Shown: positions 1 to 11,661 of the stretch, piece by piece
How positions within the stretch are numbered: position 1 is the first letter of the stretch
How the letters are laid out: each line of letters begins with the position of its first letter
Origin: Sipunculus nudus
Taxonomy: Eukaryota; Annelida; Sipuncula; Golfingiida; Sipunculidae
Reading direction: 5' to 3'
Assembly (NCBI GenBank): GCA_026874595.1
Contig: CM049316.1
Location: forward strand, 48,238,695 to 48,302,694
DNA length: 64,000 nucleotides
Notes under the pieces: model-generated
Seen by the model: only the letters and a program-made list of their open reading frames with translations
Database searches by the model: none
Told to the model about the DNA's origin: nothing
Position numbers and translations under genes: made by a program

Positions 1-1286
1 CATCATCATAAATCTCAATCTTGTCAGATAACACCACATCATGCATACAAATGTTTATTTATTTTTTAACACAAAAAATATATCTTTTAAATCTGCAAAA
101 CAATAAATATCTAAAAAAATAATACTTGATTTAGATTTCAAAATTTTTAATTGTGTCTTTATTTATCCATAATGTGCTTCATATTTTATAATAATTTAAG
201 CATACTGATGGGTTCATTTATATTTGTTAAAATCATTTAAAAGAAAATTGATTTCTTTAAAAATGCTACATTACACAACATTGCATCTTCTGGATTACAC
301 CTTGAATTATTTTTTCAAGGAAAGTTTTTGCATATTGGAGTGGAAACAGCATTACAATTAAGGAGATACAGTGAAAACAATAACAATTACTGCATAACAC
401 TTGGTGGGTTGGGTTTGTGGGGGGGGGGTGATTGGGGTGGTGATATGAGAATAACTGTACACCTGTCACAGCAGGGGATCTCCCCCAGTGACTGTAACAA
501 ATCAGAAACCCTGGCATAGCTGACTTCCAGTGACCTGGAGTGGGACCTTGCATCTGTAATCAAAGCAAGTGACTACAGAAAAAAAAAAATCAATAACTAG
601 CTTAATTTTCAAGCTTTTATTTTCAAATTTCAGATTTCGACAAACTAAATATTTATGTTTACATGCTGTGAAAATTAAATCAATGGTGCTTACAGGAAAA
701 AAAGTGCCATGGTCAAAGTTGGGCAAAATTTAAGGTACTGATTTTTTTTTATGCTAATAACTTAAAAAATTTACAAAATTCAGATCTAATTTTGGGTAAA
801 CAATTGAATCTTGATTAAATAAAGTTATATTCCTGAAAAAAAAGTCTCCAGCTTCAGCAATTCTCATGTTAAGTGAGCAAATATATTTCCTGATTTTTAA
901 AAAATTGCATTATATTTGGGCCTATAACTTCAAAATAATACCCAATACTGACCTAATTTTTGGTATGTGCACAGAAAATGTATGGAAGAATATGAATACT
1001 AAATCTGATCAAAAACAGATTAGTGGTCTTGATATTAGGCAGCCTTAAAGTGTAACAATGGCTTTTTTATGGAAAACAGAGGTTTTTCCTTAATATCTCG
1101 AAGGAACAAAGTTCTAATGACCCAATTTTTGGTATGGAAGGAGATTTTGGGGACATCTAATGGTATGCAGAATTTTGGATTCGTAGGTCCAACAGTTTTA
1201 AAACGTACCCTGTTAACGGACGGCCGGACGACGGACAAAGGACCACGACTATAGCTCAGATGACTTATAGTCAGCTGAGCTAAAAA
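1..1286 (+). repeat. Interspersed repeat, body B, 5' part cut by the window edge
   Basis: Matches the inner and 3' parts of the B copies at 25.1-26.3, 30.1-31.8 and 42.9-44.3 kb. It contains the G-run segment near 420 and the 'ATATTAGGCAGCC' segment near 1034. It ends with the shared 31-bp hairpin (1252-1282: arm TAGCTCAGATGACT, loop TAT, arm AGTCAGCTGAGCTA) followed by AAAA. Confidence 0.75.
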
Positions 1287-2703
1287 TGAGTAACTAAAGT
1301 TTATCGAACATTATTTTTTTATTTATTTTGTTTAAAATATATTCTGAAATTTGTCAAAGCATGATGTCTATCGAGCGGCAAGTCCGACGGCGCCATCTTG
1401 AAAATTGATGACATCGCTCATCCTTCATAAAGAGCAACAGAAACATACTGAGAAAATGTCTTAAGGAATAAAAATTTTCCACATTTTAAGTACAAAATGA
1501 TAATTATTTAGAAAGATACCAATCTTCTGTTGAAGTATGGTATGGTTTATTGTCATAACAACGTTACATGGCACATTCAGTTGAAACATCGCGTTTGTTG
1601 ACATCCTGAGTGTACCTTGCTGGCTCCATTCAACCAATCGATTTTCCAACAAATTCTAAATTAGAATTTTATGAATATTTATGAGAATTTCCCAGGTAAA
1701 TGAATAAAACAATTATCAACTTTACAGTAGGGGTGTCCTAGAACTGTACAGAACCTAAATTAATTGTGTACAACGTTAATTTTACCTCCAAGAAGAGCTA
1801 AAACCAGGAGTTCTTGGTGTCAAATCTGAGGGTGTTTTAGTGTGTTATGAATAGCTGAGAGGATGTCACGTGATATGGCTAATAGTGGCCTTTCAATTGT
1901 TAAAGTGTTAATGTATGAATGACAGATGATGGCTGACATATGAGGCTGCACTGTTGCATAAGCTCATAGATTCGCTCAAAATATAATTGACAGAATAAAA
2001 TGGTTCATCTCAATAAATCATTAGTTTCCAACTGAACTGTAATAATACATGTATGGAGGTAAAACATTTCTATGAGAGGCCCAGTGTGTAAATTCAAGTA
2101 AACGCGGGGCATCCAGTGTAAATCAAGACTGTTTATAATGACCTGTACCTTGGTGGCTAACACACGCTTCTCTCAACACCTGTTACAAGCACATATAGAG
2201 GGAGAAATTTCAGAAAAGCCAACAAGAAAATCCAAACATCATGAAACATTACAGCTATATGAACCATGTTATATTTTAGTTTTGCTGGACAAGGTTCTTG
2301 GACACCTTGGAATCATTGTGACCTTAAGCTGTCACCTTATCACATGGCAAGAAGCAGCTGTAAACAATGCAGGCTCCCCGTTCTTGAGCATCATTCTTCT
2401 AACCTCATCATTTGTCAAACACCGCTTACCTACACAATACACTTGGTATCTATGTTTATCTTATCTTGCATTTCATCCTCAACTGATAACAAGAACCTGA
2501 AAACTGTGGACCAGTTACTTTGATATAATCTAGACAGCAATAATGAAAACAGATGCCTTGATTGTGATCATCTCAAACTGTAAACATAATGGAAGCATAC
2601 TTGTCTGTACAAAACTATCATGAAGTATGTTTACCTAAACATGAACTTGCATGAGCTGAAAGTTATAATTATATAACTCTACGACTAAGACTTATGTATC
2701 CTG
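1287..2703. other. Intronic sequence without a recognised gene
   Basis: Lies in the intron downstream of CMIP exon 4. A 120-codon open frame on the plus strand (2138-2500) has no family resemblance. The minus strand was read for the next CMIP exon without success. Confidence 0.5.
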
Positions 2704-3169
2704 CACACTGCCAAAAATATTTCTTGTTAAGATAAATTTTCTTGGCAAGAAAAATTTTCTTCTGACAAGAAATCTTCAAGAAAATATATCTTAATTTATA
2801 CCTAAGACAAGGTATATTATCTTGTCAGAGGAAATATTTTCTTGACCAAAAAATTCTCATTGACTCCCAAGAGAAATTTTTTTTCATGAGATATTTTTTC
2901 TAATAGAGAGAAATTTATTTTTGGTGGATGCAAGCACATATATTATGTGGATGCGTGATATTATTTCTTGCCATAATATATCTTTTTCTGATAGCAAGAA
3001 AAATTATCTTATCAGAAGAAAAAATATCTTGTTATAGAAAAAAATATTCTTTTCCATAACCAAAAAACTTTTACTACCCCACTCCCAAGAAAAATTTTCT
3101 TGCCACAAGATATTTTTCTTATAGTAGGAGTAGTGCAAGAAAATTTATCTTCTATTTTTTGGCAGTGTG
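2704..3169. mobile_element. Small TIR element (MITE) with CACACTGCC termini, filled with TTTTCTTG/CAAGAAAA motifs
   Basis: The left end reads CACACTGCCAAAAATA. The right end, reverse complemented, reads CACACTGCCAAAAAATA. The inner subterminal motif AAGATAAATTTTCTTG is also mirrored. The 466-bp interior is a mosaic of AAGAAAATTTTCTT-like palindromes in both orientations and has no ORF. CACTG-type termini recall the CMC/Chapaev group, but no clear target duplication could be read, so the superfamily is left open. Confidence 0.7.
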
Positions 3170-3905
3170 TGTATATGTAGACAATGACATTACAGCTAGG
3201 AAATAGTGCTAGTTAAGATGAAGTAGCCTGATATTACTATTATTTCATTCACAGTCAAAGTTTACAAACGAAAATACAAACTGAATGAACATTGAAAATT
3301 TTAGCCACAGCACATGCCGAGCAACACAACACTGGCACTGAACAAGGGACTGTGCATGTCTAAAGTATGTCATGTCATCCAACATTTTATGAGAAGTACT
3401 GGTACTTAAAATAGGGTACTCAGCTGAAGTTATCTACAAGAGCAAGGAATACATTTCCATGAACACTTCCTGCATCGTTTACTGAGAGCAGATAAGTCTA
3501 TAGAGTATAAACAAGATGCATCATTTTCATGTTAACCTGTAAAGAACTGCATGCTTGCATTCAGAAGGAAGAAAACTAATGGCCCATGGGCCATGATGCT
3601 CAGATGAATTTGAAATACAGGTGATGCATACATTAATGACTGTTGTTATTATCTTGTGAAAAATATCTGTTAAAGAACCTTGAACAATTAGTAAAATGAC
3701 TTCAAGAGTGCTTAATTTTATCATGTTGTTTGCCACAATTCTCAGAACACAGATAACTGTGACCTTAATTAGGGTTTCAAAGAAGATTTTACTAAGAACT
3801 CCCCAGATGATGAGTAAGAAGTTTCTACAGCAAACTTCTATAAGTATAACTTGTGTCCATCTGACTTGAAGAGCACTCAAATCATGTTCTTTAACACAGC
3901 TCCTA
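3170..3905. other. Intronic sequence, mostly unassigned
   Basis: No supported gene. A 117-codon minus-strand open frame (3527-3880) shows no recognisable family. Confidence 0.4.
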
Positions 3906-3911
3906 GAATAA

Positions 3912-4460
3912 AGGTCACAGTGACCTAATTTGTAGGTCCATTGAAATGAGGGCGCAACAGTTCACGTGACCCAATCGTTATTCCGAATTTAAAAAAATTC
4001 TGCCTAGTGGTTACGGAGGAGTTCTCCAGAAACCTATGCAGCGGTGGCGAAGGCGGCGTCCGACTGAAAACAAAGTATCCGCAAAACTCTGTTTTGACAG
4101 ATACAATGATTGTAGCTGGCACCACCAGTCTTGTATACAACATAGAGATATATACATATGCCCAATGTCAGGCTGATTTGTCAAACCCCTCCTGTGAAAT
4201 AAGCAGGGACATACACTGTGCAAAAATTATTGTAGGTGGCGCCACCAGTCTTGTACACTATAAAGCTATCCGATATGTATAAACATGCCCAATTTTAGGC
4301 TGATGTATCAAATTCCTCTGTAGAAATAAGCAGGCCCATACACTGCTAAAGTCAATGTAGTAGGCAGCACCTGTCTTGTAAATGAGAATACCATCAAAGA
4401 CGCATAGACAGGTCAAAATATCAGGCCAATACATCAAACTTCCCCAGAGTTTGATGCACT
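3912..4460 (+). repeat. Diverged H-type repeat with about 121-bp tandem units, starting with an ERE palindrome
   Basis: Begins with AGGTCACAGTGACCT (3912-3926). The module that follows resembles 27408-27590 and 46545-46705. Three diverged units then start near 4111, 4231 and 4352, each with a 'GTAGGTGGCRCCACCAG'-type core. One unit holds the perfect palindrome GGTGGCGCCACC (4235-4246). Confidence 0.6.
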
Positions 4461-5023
4461 GGGCTGACATAGACTGGTACCCCCGCTCTATTATGGCACC
4501 GCTGCTCTAGGCCAATCATAGAGATTGGCGTACAACGCCATCTTAAGTACTCCCAGCAGACTGGTCCAACTCCAGTATGTATTATAGTGATAAAAATAAG
4601 CATTTCGTTTGCTATGAGAATTTATTAAAAGTTGGCTGTGCATTATGTGTGACATTTATTATTAGATTAATAGATATTGATAATAGACGTATGCCACGTA
4701 CAGTGGAATATCAAAGATTCAGTATATCATATCATCAATACATCAATCAGTAAATTTTTTGTGCAGTGACTCATTTTTTAATTATCGAAACCTATAATTA
4801 ACTAAAGACTAAAGAAAGTAATTTTATAAGAAATCTTCACGGATAACCAGACAGGATCGTGTGAACGTCCATGACAATCGGTATGAGCGTGCAGTCTGGA
4901 GTTGGAACCAGTCTACAGGTAAGTCAGGAGTTGCAACTGGGAGTACTTAAGATGGCGTTGTACGCCTGTCTCTATGCTTGGCTGAGGGCCATAATAGAGC
5001 AGGGTACCAGTCTATGGGCTGAC
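4461..5023. mobile_element. Long-TIR non-autonomous DNA transposon with 8-bp target duplication
   Basis: The element spans 4469-5015 (547 bp) and is flanked on both sides by GGGCTGAC (4461-4468 and 5016-5023), a perfect 8-bp target-site duplication. Terminal inverted repeats of about 110 bp begin ATAGACTGGTACCC and share the block CGTACAACGCCATCTTAAGT. The middle (about 4576-4889) is AT-rich with no ORF. An 8-bp duplication fits hAT, P or Mutator-like elements, and the long TIRs favour the last, but the assignment is open. Confidence 0.82.
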
Positions 5024-5480
5024 AAGGCTTAGTTGAGTAAGGCAGTTGCCCGAACTGTGACCAATTGCTGCCTCAAGCTACTGCACTGAGTGAACTCTTG
5101 ACCTGCACCTGGCTAGACTGAGTGAATTTTTACCAGTACTTGGCTGTACTGAGGGAACTCTTGACCTGTTGCATAATCTGACACAGTTGGCAGTCTGCCA
5201 AAGCTATAAACAGATCCAGGCTGAATTTTGGTACCACATCTGATGCAGTGGGCAGTCTGCCAATGTTGTAAAAACAATCCAGCTACTGCACAGAGTACAC
5301 TCCTGACCTTTACCTGGCTGCACTGAGTGAACTCTTGACCTGTTGCCTAATCTGATACAGTTGGCAGTCTGCCAAAGCTATAAATAGATCCAGACTGACC
5401 TTTGGCCTGTTGCTAAATCTGAAATAGTAGCCAAACCATTGCATAAGCTCACAGATTGGCTCCACATGCAGCCCTGAGGG
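5024..5480. repeat. Diverged tandem repeat, period about 175 bp
   Basis: The block with GGCAGTCTGCCAAAGCTATAA occurs near 5188 and again near 5363, each preceded by 'CTCTTGACCTGTTGC..AATCTGA'. Shorter versions of 'CTGCACTGAGTGAACTCTTGACC' recur between and after them up to about 5660. Confidence 0.6.
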
Positions 5481-5491
5481 ACATGACACAC

Positions 5492-5593
5492 GAGGTGATC
5501 ACATAATACTCATGAGGTGATCACATGCTTACTATGAGGTGATCACATGGTGCCCATGAGGTGTTCACATGTCATCCATGAGGTGATCACATG
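5492..5593. repeat. 22-bp tandem array, 5 units
   Basis: GAGGTGATCACAT starts at 5492, 5514, 5536, 5558 and 5580, an exact 22-bp period. About 16 bases (ATGAGGTGATCACATG, containing the palindrome TGATCA) are conserved and about 6 vary between units. One unit has a T in place of the central A (GTGTTCAC). Confidence 0.85.
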
Positions 5594-6123
5594 CCTTGTG
5601 CTTGGCTGCACTGATTGAACTCTTTACCTATATCTTGCTGCACTGAATGAACTCTTGATCTTTTGCCAAATCTGAAACAGTTGGCAGTTTCTCAACCTAT
5701 TTAAAGATACAGACACAATCTTGGCCTGCTGGTAAATCTGTTTATAAAACTGAAAGACTTTGGCTAAAATGCTTTTTTTCAAGCTGACATATTCATAAAC
5801 TTTTTATCAAAATATCTAGAAAAACAAAAGATGCAGTCCTTTCATTGTTAAAGGTCCAATAATTCTGCCAAAAACCATTTAAGTAAACTTGAATAAAGGC
5901 CACCTAAGAATAATTTTTGTGCAATGTTACAGAAGTTATAATTGAAACAATAATTTTGTAGAAGAACACTATTGCAGTCCTCAGTTTGAAATAGACTTAA
6001 TAATGGCCATAAGACCAACTTAAGCTTATCACATCTCAAACAAAAATCAACCAACTCAATCTATTCTAATATGATTGAAAGAACCATGTCATAGGATAAT
6101 TCTTTTATAAAAAATTGACAAAT
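5594..6123. other. Intronic sequence, remnants of the preceding repeat, then unassigned
   Basis: Up to about 5720 it still carries copies of the 'CTGCACTGAATGAACTCTTGA' motif; the rest shows no gene or known repeat. Confidence 0.4.
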
Positions 6124-8773
6124 AACAAGGGACCTATGGGTCACGGCGCTCAGCTGTTATATATGATAAAAAAATATGATTTAGAAATGAGGCACATGCT
6201 GGTTTTGTGTGGTAATAAGTATAAGCTGTATTATGAGTTGTTGTTGTTAAGCTTATGTATGATTTTGATAGTACCTTTGGAGACAGAGAAGAGAATAGAT
6301 TTCATTTATTTTATTAACAAATGGAGTACTATTGTCACACAGATTTTGACTTGGCCATATAACTTATAAGCAGAACATATAATATAAGAGTTTAACTATT
6401 TATTAAAAAAATTACAAATATTGTCCCAGATATAATTTTTATTTAAAATAATAAGAGAATCGTATGATTTTTAAAATGAAATATAACTGATATGATTATT
6501 AAAATAATATTAAAGAATATATTCATGAATGCATTCATGAATACATTTGGAAAGTATTTGCACTGGTATTCATATACTTTCATTTTTTCCTGAATTCCCA
6601 TTCTTTATGCAAGAAATTTTATAATGGAGTACATATTCATATTCGTATTTAAATACAATTGCAAAGTATTCCCACCATGTCTGGTATTTATTCAGTTTTC
6701 ACCAAACAATGGTGTTGAGAATCCAGAATGTACAAAATTCACACATTTAAATAATGATCATAAGTACCTGGTTTTATGGCTTTTATTTATATTAAAAAAA
6801 AAATAAATGTGATATATTTATTTGGGACTAATTTCACATCAATGTACACACTAGACACAGTAGGAATCTAGATTAATATTATCAACTGCATCTTTGTCTA
6901 TCATTAATTTCCTTCATATGATCCCTAATGATCAGTAATGAATAATATGATTTATTTTTTTTTATTATTAAAATTGAACTGAAAAATGCCATAGGTGACT
7001 GCATGGTGTTATTTGGAATATGTGACATTCTATCTATCAATACAAGATTCTTATATCATCAGTAACTGCAAGTTATCTCCCTATTAATATAAACTAACAA
7101 ATTCCTTTTCTATTTTTCTTTAATTTGTTATTAAAAACCAATAAAAATTGATTAACTTATTGTTATGTTGTTGGTTAAAACTACTTGATGAGTTGGGTTG
7201 GACACCTGGATCAACTGTGGCTGGCCATAAGCTGCCTTGCTGCCCCGGTATCTGCCTCGCCTCAAGCGTGCATAATTTGCTGAAAGTTCAACAAGGTCAA
7301 CATACAGGTGACTCAAGAGTGGCTGGAGAGAGCCAAGGTCTGACATGGTCTCATAAAAACATTAATAAAAGCTACAATTTTTTGCCAATTTCTTTCAGCT
7401 TTCTAAACTAAAAAGCTGAAATCCATGTGTGTGCATGATATGAAAATTATATAAACAGAGCTCACATTAAACAAAAGTGAAATGGTCAAAGTTGGGCAAA
7501 ATTTAAGGTACTAATTTTATATTTATACTAATAACTTATAAAATTTTAAAAATTCAGAACTAATTTTGGGTATTCAATTGAATCTTGATTAAATAATGTT
7601 ACATCCCTGACAAAAAATCTCTAGCTTCAGCAAGCCCCTTGTTAAGGGAGTAAATATATTTCTTGATTTTTTACAAAGTGCATATTGTTTGGGCCCATAA
7701 CTTAAAACAATTACGCAATACTGACATCATTTCTGGCATGTGCACAGAGAATGTATTGAAAAACATGTATATTATATATGATTAAAGTCAGATCAGTGGT
7801 TTTGATATTAGGCAGTATTGAAGTGTAATAATGGGTTTTTAATTGAAAAATGAAGTTTTTCATTAATATCTCAAAGGTATTAAGTCCTAGTGACCAAATT
7901 CTTGGCATGGTAGGGAATTTTAGAGACATCTAATTGTATGCCAGATTTTAGGAACTGAGAGCTTAAGCTGGGGAGCTGAGCTCTTGCAAACTGCATAACA
8001 CTAGCCTGATGTAAACAATATGTTACATGGTGCTTGAAAACTTGAATAAAATCTACAGTTTTTGATCAACTGGTTTCAAATTTTTGGTGTTAACAGACAA
8101 AATGTTAACAAAAACATGCTGAGAAAATTAAATCCACAGTACTTACAGGAAAAAAACGTGCCATGGTCAAAGTTAGGCAAAATTTAAGGTACCAATTTTT
8201 AGTTTTTGCTAATATTTTAAAAAATTTAAAAGATTTTGATCTAATTTTGGGTATACAATTTAATTTTGATTAATTAAAGTTATATTACTTGAAAAAAAGT
8301 CCATAGCTTTAACAAGTTTTGTGTTAAGTGATCAAATATCTTTCCTGATTTTTTACAAAATGCATTATGTTCTGGCCCATAACTTTCTTAAATTATATAA
8401 TACAGACATAATTTCAGGCATGTACATAGGAACTATATAGAGGAATATTTATGGTAATTATGAGGAAAAACAGATGAGTGGTTTTGATATTAGGCAGCCC
8501 TAAAGTGTGAAAATAGGTTTTTAATAAAAAATTGAGGTTTTTCCTTAATTTCTCAAAGGAACAAAGTCGCAAAGACCCAGTTTTCGGCTTGGTAGGAGAT
8601 CTTGGGGACAGCTAACATTATGCCAAATTTTGGATTCCTAAGTCTTACGGTTTCAAAACGTGCCACATCTACGGACGGACGGACGGACGGACGGACGGAC
8701 GGACAGACGGACGGACGACGGACAATGGACCACGACTATAGCTCAGATGACTTATAGTCAGCTGAGCTAAAAA
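6124..8773 (+). repeat. Interspersed repeat, body A, full-length copy 1
   Basis: Starts ACAAGGGACC, then a variant of the 12-bp palindrome and CGGCGCTCAGCTG. The body matches 16414-19046 and 37607-40223 closely over about 2.6 kb. It ends with a GGAC run (about 8671-8718), the 31-bp hairpin and AAAAA. The body has an 84-codon frame near its 5' end that recurs in other copies, but it shows no coding signature. Confidence 0.8.
8671..8718. repeat. GGAC tetranucleotide run
   Basis: Imperfect (ACGG)n of about 12 units just before the 3' hairpin of an A repeat. Equivalent runs sit at the same place in the copies near 18940, 26176, 40131 and 44166, with different lengths. Confidence 0.9.
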
Positions 8774-9746
8774 TTGACAGTTTCATCATAAACATTTTGA
8801 GCTGAAAAAGGCTAAAATTATGAGGTTTTTGCCCTTAACAATAGGTCAATGAAGGTGGCACCACAAAATGTGCCACTTCAAATATGAGTCGTGTGACCAA
8901 CATTTGCACAATACTTGGTAATGCTAGCTTCTGCCATTTCTGAGATTACTATGTCAGTATGCTTACTTGGCCAAATGACTTAGTTCAAATTTGTGTAACC
9001 CAGCTAAAATTCATCAAATGCAAACCATTTGAACAAACTTGAGAGGGCTTCCCTCTGGGATCATTTCTGTAAAATATTGAACAATTTGGCTGGACCGTTT
9101 ACAAGAAGACTTTTAAAGGTTTTCAGCTTTTTCTCTATAAAATCTAAGTAAATGAAGATAGCAAAAAATTAAGCTGAATCCCACAACAATTGATATGTGA
9201 CAGATTATTGCATAAAATCTGGGGATGGTAGCTCCTGCTATTCCTGAGAAATTATGGGTTAATGTACAGATGACCAATGACCCCTGTACAAAAAAGGTCA
9301 ATGCAGGTGGCGCCACCAATATCTGAATTTCTTATATGACTCACATGACCAACACTGGCATAAAATTTGGTGATGATAGCTCCGGCCGTTTCTGAGATTG
9401 TCATTTAAGTATGCTTTTTTGGACAGAAGACTAAGTTCAACTTCCTGTAACTTGGCAAAAATTCACTGAACTTGAAACCATTCGAACAAACTTGAGAGAG
9501 ATGATATAAAAGTTTATTTCTGAGAACATTGAACAATTCGGCTTGACTGTTTCGTCGGAGAAGTTTAAAAGGTTTTTTTTTAGCTTTTTCTCTATAAAAT
9601 CTTAGAAAATGCAGAGTTTTTGAGATGGCTAATATTTTAAATTAAATTTCATGATGCTAGCTCCAGTCTTTTTCGAGATAGTATGGTTAACGTACATATG
9701 TTGGACGCCGCCACACCATCACAACAGCTCAGAGGTTCGCTAAAAT
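8774..9746 (+). repeat. Interspersed repeat, body D, copy 1
   Basis: Shares with 15978-16413, 19172-20552 and 59210-60234 the segments 'CCATTTGAACAAACTTGA', 'AGCTTTTTCTCTATAAAATCT' and a GGTGGCGCCACC palindrome (9306-9317). D copies end differently from A and B: GGTTCGCTAAAA after a GACGAC-type stretch. Confidence 0.65.
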
Positions 9747-9798
9747 CAGATGAGTGTTTTTGATATTAGGCAGTCCTGAATTATAATAGTTTTTAATG

Positions 9799-11446
9799 AC
9801 AAGTGACCCATGGGTCATGACGCTCAGCTGCCAAGCATGACCTGCGACATCATGGGCTGCAATTCACAACTTCTAGTAAAATTGTTGCAGAACCTATATG
9901 TCAATTTTGTTTAAACTTTCTACATTGCCATAAATTCTTATCATATATGTCTGGTTAAAACATAGTGAATGATGGTCTGAGGCAAAATGTATGGTTGTTG
10001 AGCTATCAGGAACTAATCCCACAGCTTGCTCGATACCTGTCAGTCTCAAAAGGAATACCACACAGGCCACATATAAGATCAAAATATAGCAAAAGATCAA
10101 GGAAATCCATGCAAGAATTATTGAGAAACGGGTGCTTCCATATTAATTTTTATTCAATACAAGCCAACTGTACTGAGCTTTCATAAATGATGGTCATATT
10201 TATTAAGAAATCTTTGACCCAATGCAAGATTACATTAATATACATCCCACTGCATTCACTTTAATAGTTCATGAGATAATATGTTCTAAAGGAATTTAAA
10301 GATGGCGTCCTGGTGGCCATATTGGATTTCTGACAGGTCGGAAATTGAACAACAAACATCCTATAAAAGGGACCAAACATCATAAAAAAATCACAGAAAC
10401 TGTCCTGGCAAAAAGATTTCTAAAATGGCTACCTAGCAGACATAATGGTTTTCTGACAAGTCACACATCCTCCAATAAGACACTAAACTTGTAGCAATTG
10501 CTTCAAAGAATGTAACAGTTATGAATGTCCAAAACAATTCAAAAGGCATGATCAGGTTGGAGAGCTCTCATATCAAATTTATGAACATGCAAATGTAAAA
10601 AGTGCAAGTCCAATTTGTTTTAATTATCAGCTTGCTATTCAATGGGGTCAGCAGGGTAGGTAAACTGCAAAACCTAAAAGAAATGAAATACAGAAAGCAT
10701 CACTAAGAGTCTTGTAATCAAATAAAGCCATCCTAAATGCAGGTACAGACCCACATATTATCAGAACAAACACTTGCTGGTATATCTGATGATTTGTATA
10801 ATAATATTCAGATATCTAGAAAACTAAGTTTATTGCTATGATTCCATGATATAAACTGCAAAATGTTCCCATCATTTTATAAATCAGTAGCTAAACTTAA
10901 CACTTAACTCTCATAGTCTTAATGCCTGGCCAAAGCATTCCGGCAACAGTGTTTTTGTTATGCACTAATGATATATCCTTATCACTCTATGAGCTGATAC
11001 AAAAGGGAGTCATATATCACAAGTGTCACTGACAATTATGGGCACATAGTGAGATGTATCAGTTGTGAGTGCCATATGGTTATATATACAAGAAAACAAG
11101 AAAAATAGAGATGGTCTACAAAATAATTTATTGTGAACATCCCTGATCTATGACCTTGGCCTTTTGCCCACATATCAACTGGATTGTTTCTAAATGATGG
11201 GTAACTACTAACCACTTAACCACATCTGGCCGGGTGTAATTACTTGGCAACTTTCTCAAAAGAACTAAGTCACAGTGACCAAGTTTTCAGTCTTGTGGGG
11301 ATCTAGGTGACATCTAACAGTATGCTGATTTTCGGATTTGAGGGTCTAACAGTTTCAAAACATGCAAGTCTAAAAGACAGATGGATGGATGATGGACAAT
11401 GGACCATTACTATGCTCAGATGACTTATAGTCAACTGAGCTAAAAA
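9799..11446 (+). repeat. Interspersed repeat, body G, copy 1
   Basis: Starts ACAAGTGACCCATGGGTCAT (14-bp palindrome TGACCCATGGGTCA) and ends with the shared hairpin (with one extra mismatch) and AAAAA at 11446. The body is duplicated at 31772-33217, including 'AATGCCTGGC..AAGCATTC' and 'AACAGTGTTTTTGTTATG'. The 3' end lies 24 nt from the CMIP exon 4 donor. Confidence 0.75.
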
Positions 11447-11471
11447 TATGCACTACCAGGATCTGACTCAC

Positions 11472-11543
11472 CTTTATTTCTTTTATTAGCACTTCAGGCC
11501 TCTTAGTGTTTTTTAGCAGTTTTTCATATTTTAACATATGTCT
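11472..11543 (-). CDS. CMIP: CMIP exon 4: 72-bp exon after the PH-like domain
   Basis: 24 codons: RHMLKYEKLLKNTKRPEV, then LIKEIK. The vertebrate protein has KKIYKYKKVLSNPSRWEV, then VLKEIR, directly after the Trp-Lys that ends the previous exon. The acceptor is TTTCTTTTCTTTTCAG (AG at 11545-11544) and the donor is AAG|GTGAGT (GT at 11471-11470). The phase is 0 on both sides, so exons 1-4 join without a shift. The identity is lower than in exons 2 and 3, but position, length, phase and the KYxK...EV..KEI pattern all agree. A repeat 3' hairpin end stops at about 11446, only 24 nt into the downstream intron. The next exon was not found in this window. Confidence 0.88.
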
Positions 11544-11661
11544 CTGAAAAGAAAAGAAACATACTATTAGGTAACAGTGTAAAAGTTTAAATGGCTAAGA
11601 GCTCTCTAACAATAATAACAAAAAAGTACAATTAGATTTTATAAGATCAATAAATACCAAT

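Noticed and set aside
1252-1282. Pol III A-box-like TAGCTCAGATG in the 3' hairpin, considered as tRNA or SINE head
   Set aside because: No B box at a proper distance, no cloverleaf, and it lies at the 3' rather than the 5' end of the repeats.
2138-2500. 120-codon open frame on the plus strand
   Set aside because: No family resemblance and no codon or splice support; it lies in an intron.
3527-3880. 117-codon open frame on the minus strand, considered as CMIP exon 5
   Set aside because: Text does not match the CMIP region after KEIK and no matching splice sites frame it.
5492-5593. Regular repeat-spacer look, considered as a CRISPR array
   Set aside because: Spacers would be only about 6 bp and the DNA is eukaryotic; it is a minisatellite.
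6115-6369. Short frame (about 60-88 codons) recurring in four A repeats (also near 16477, 22828 and 37645)
   Set aside because: Substitutions between copies are not mainly silent, one copy carries a frameshift, and the frame begins in the noncoding repeat end. Similarity is explained by repeat homology.
10620-10680. Acceptor-like TTTCTTTTAG followed by open sequence on the minus strand (also at 32625-32660), considered as a CMIP exon
   Set aside because: Part of the duplicated G body; translation does not resemble CMIP and both copies decay equally.
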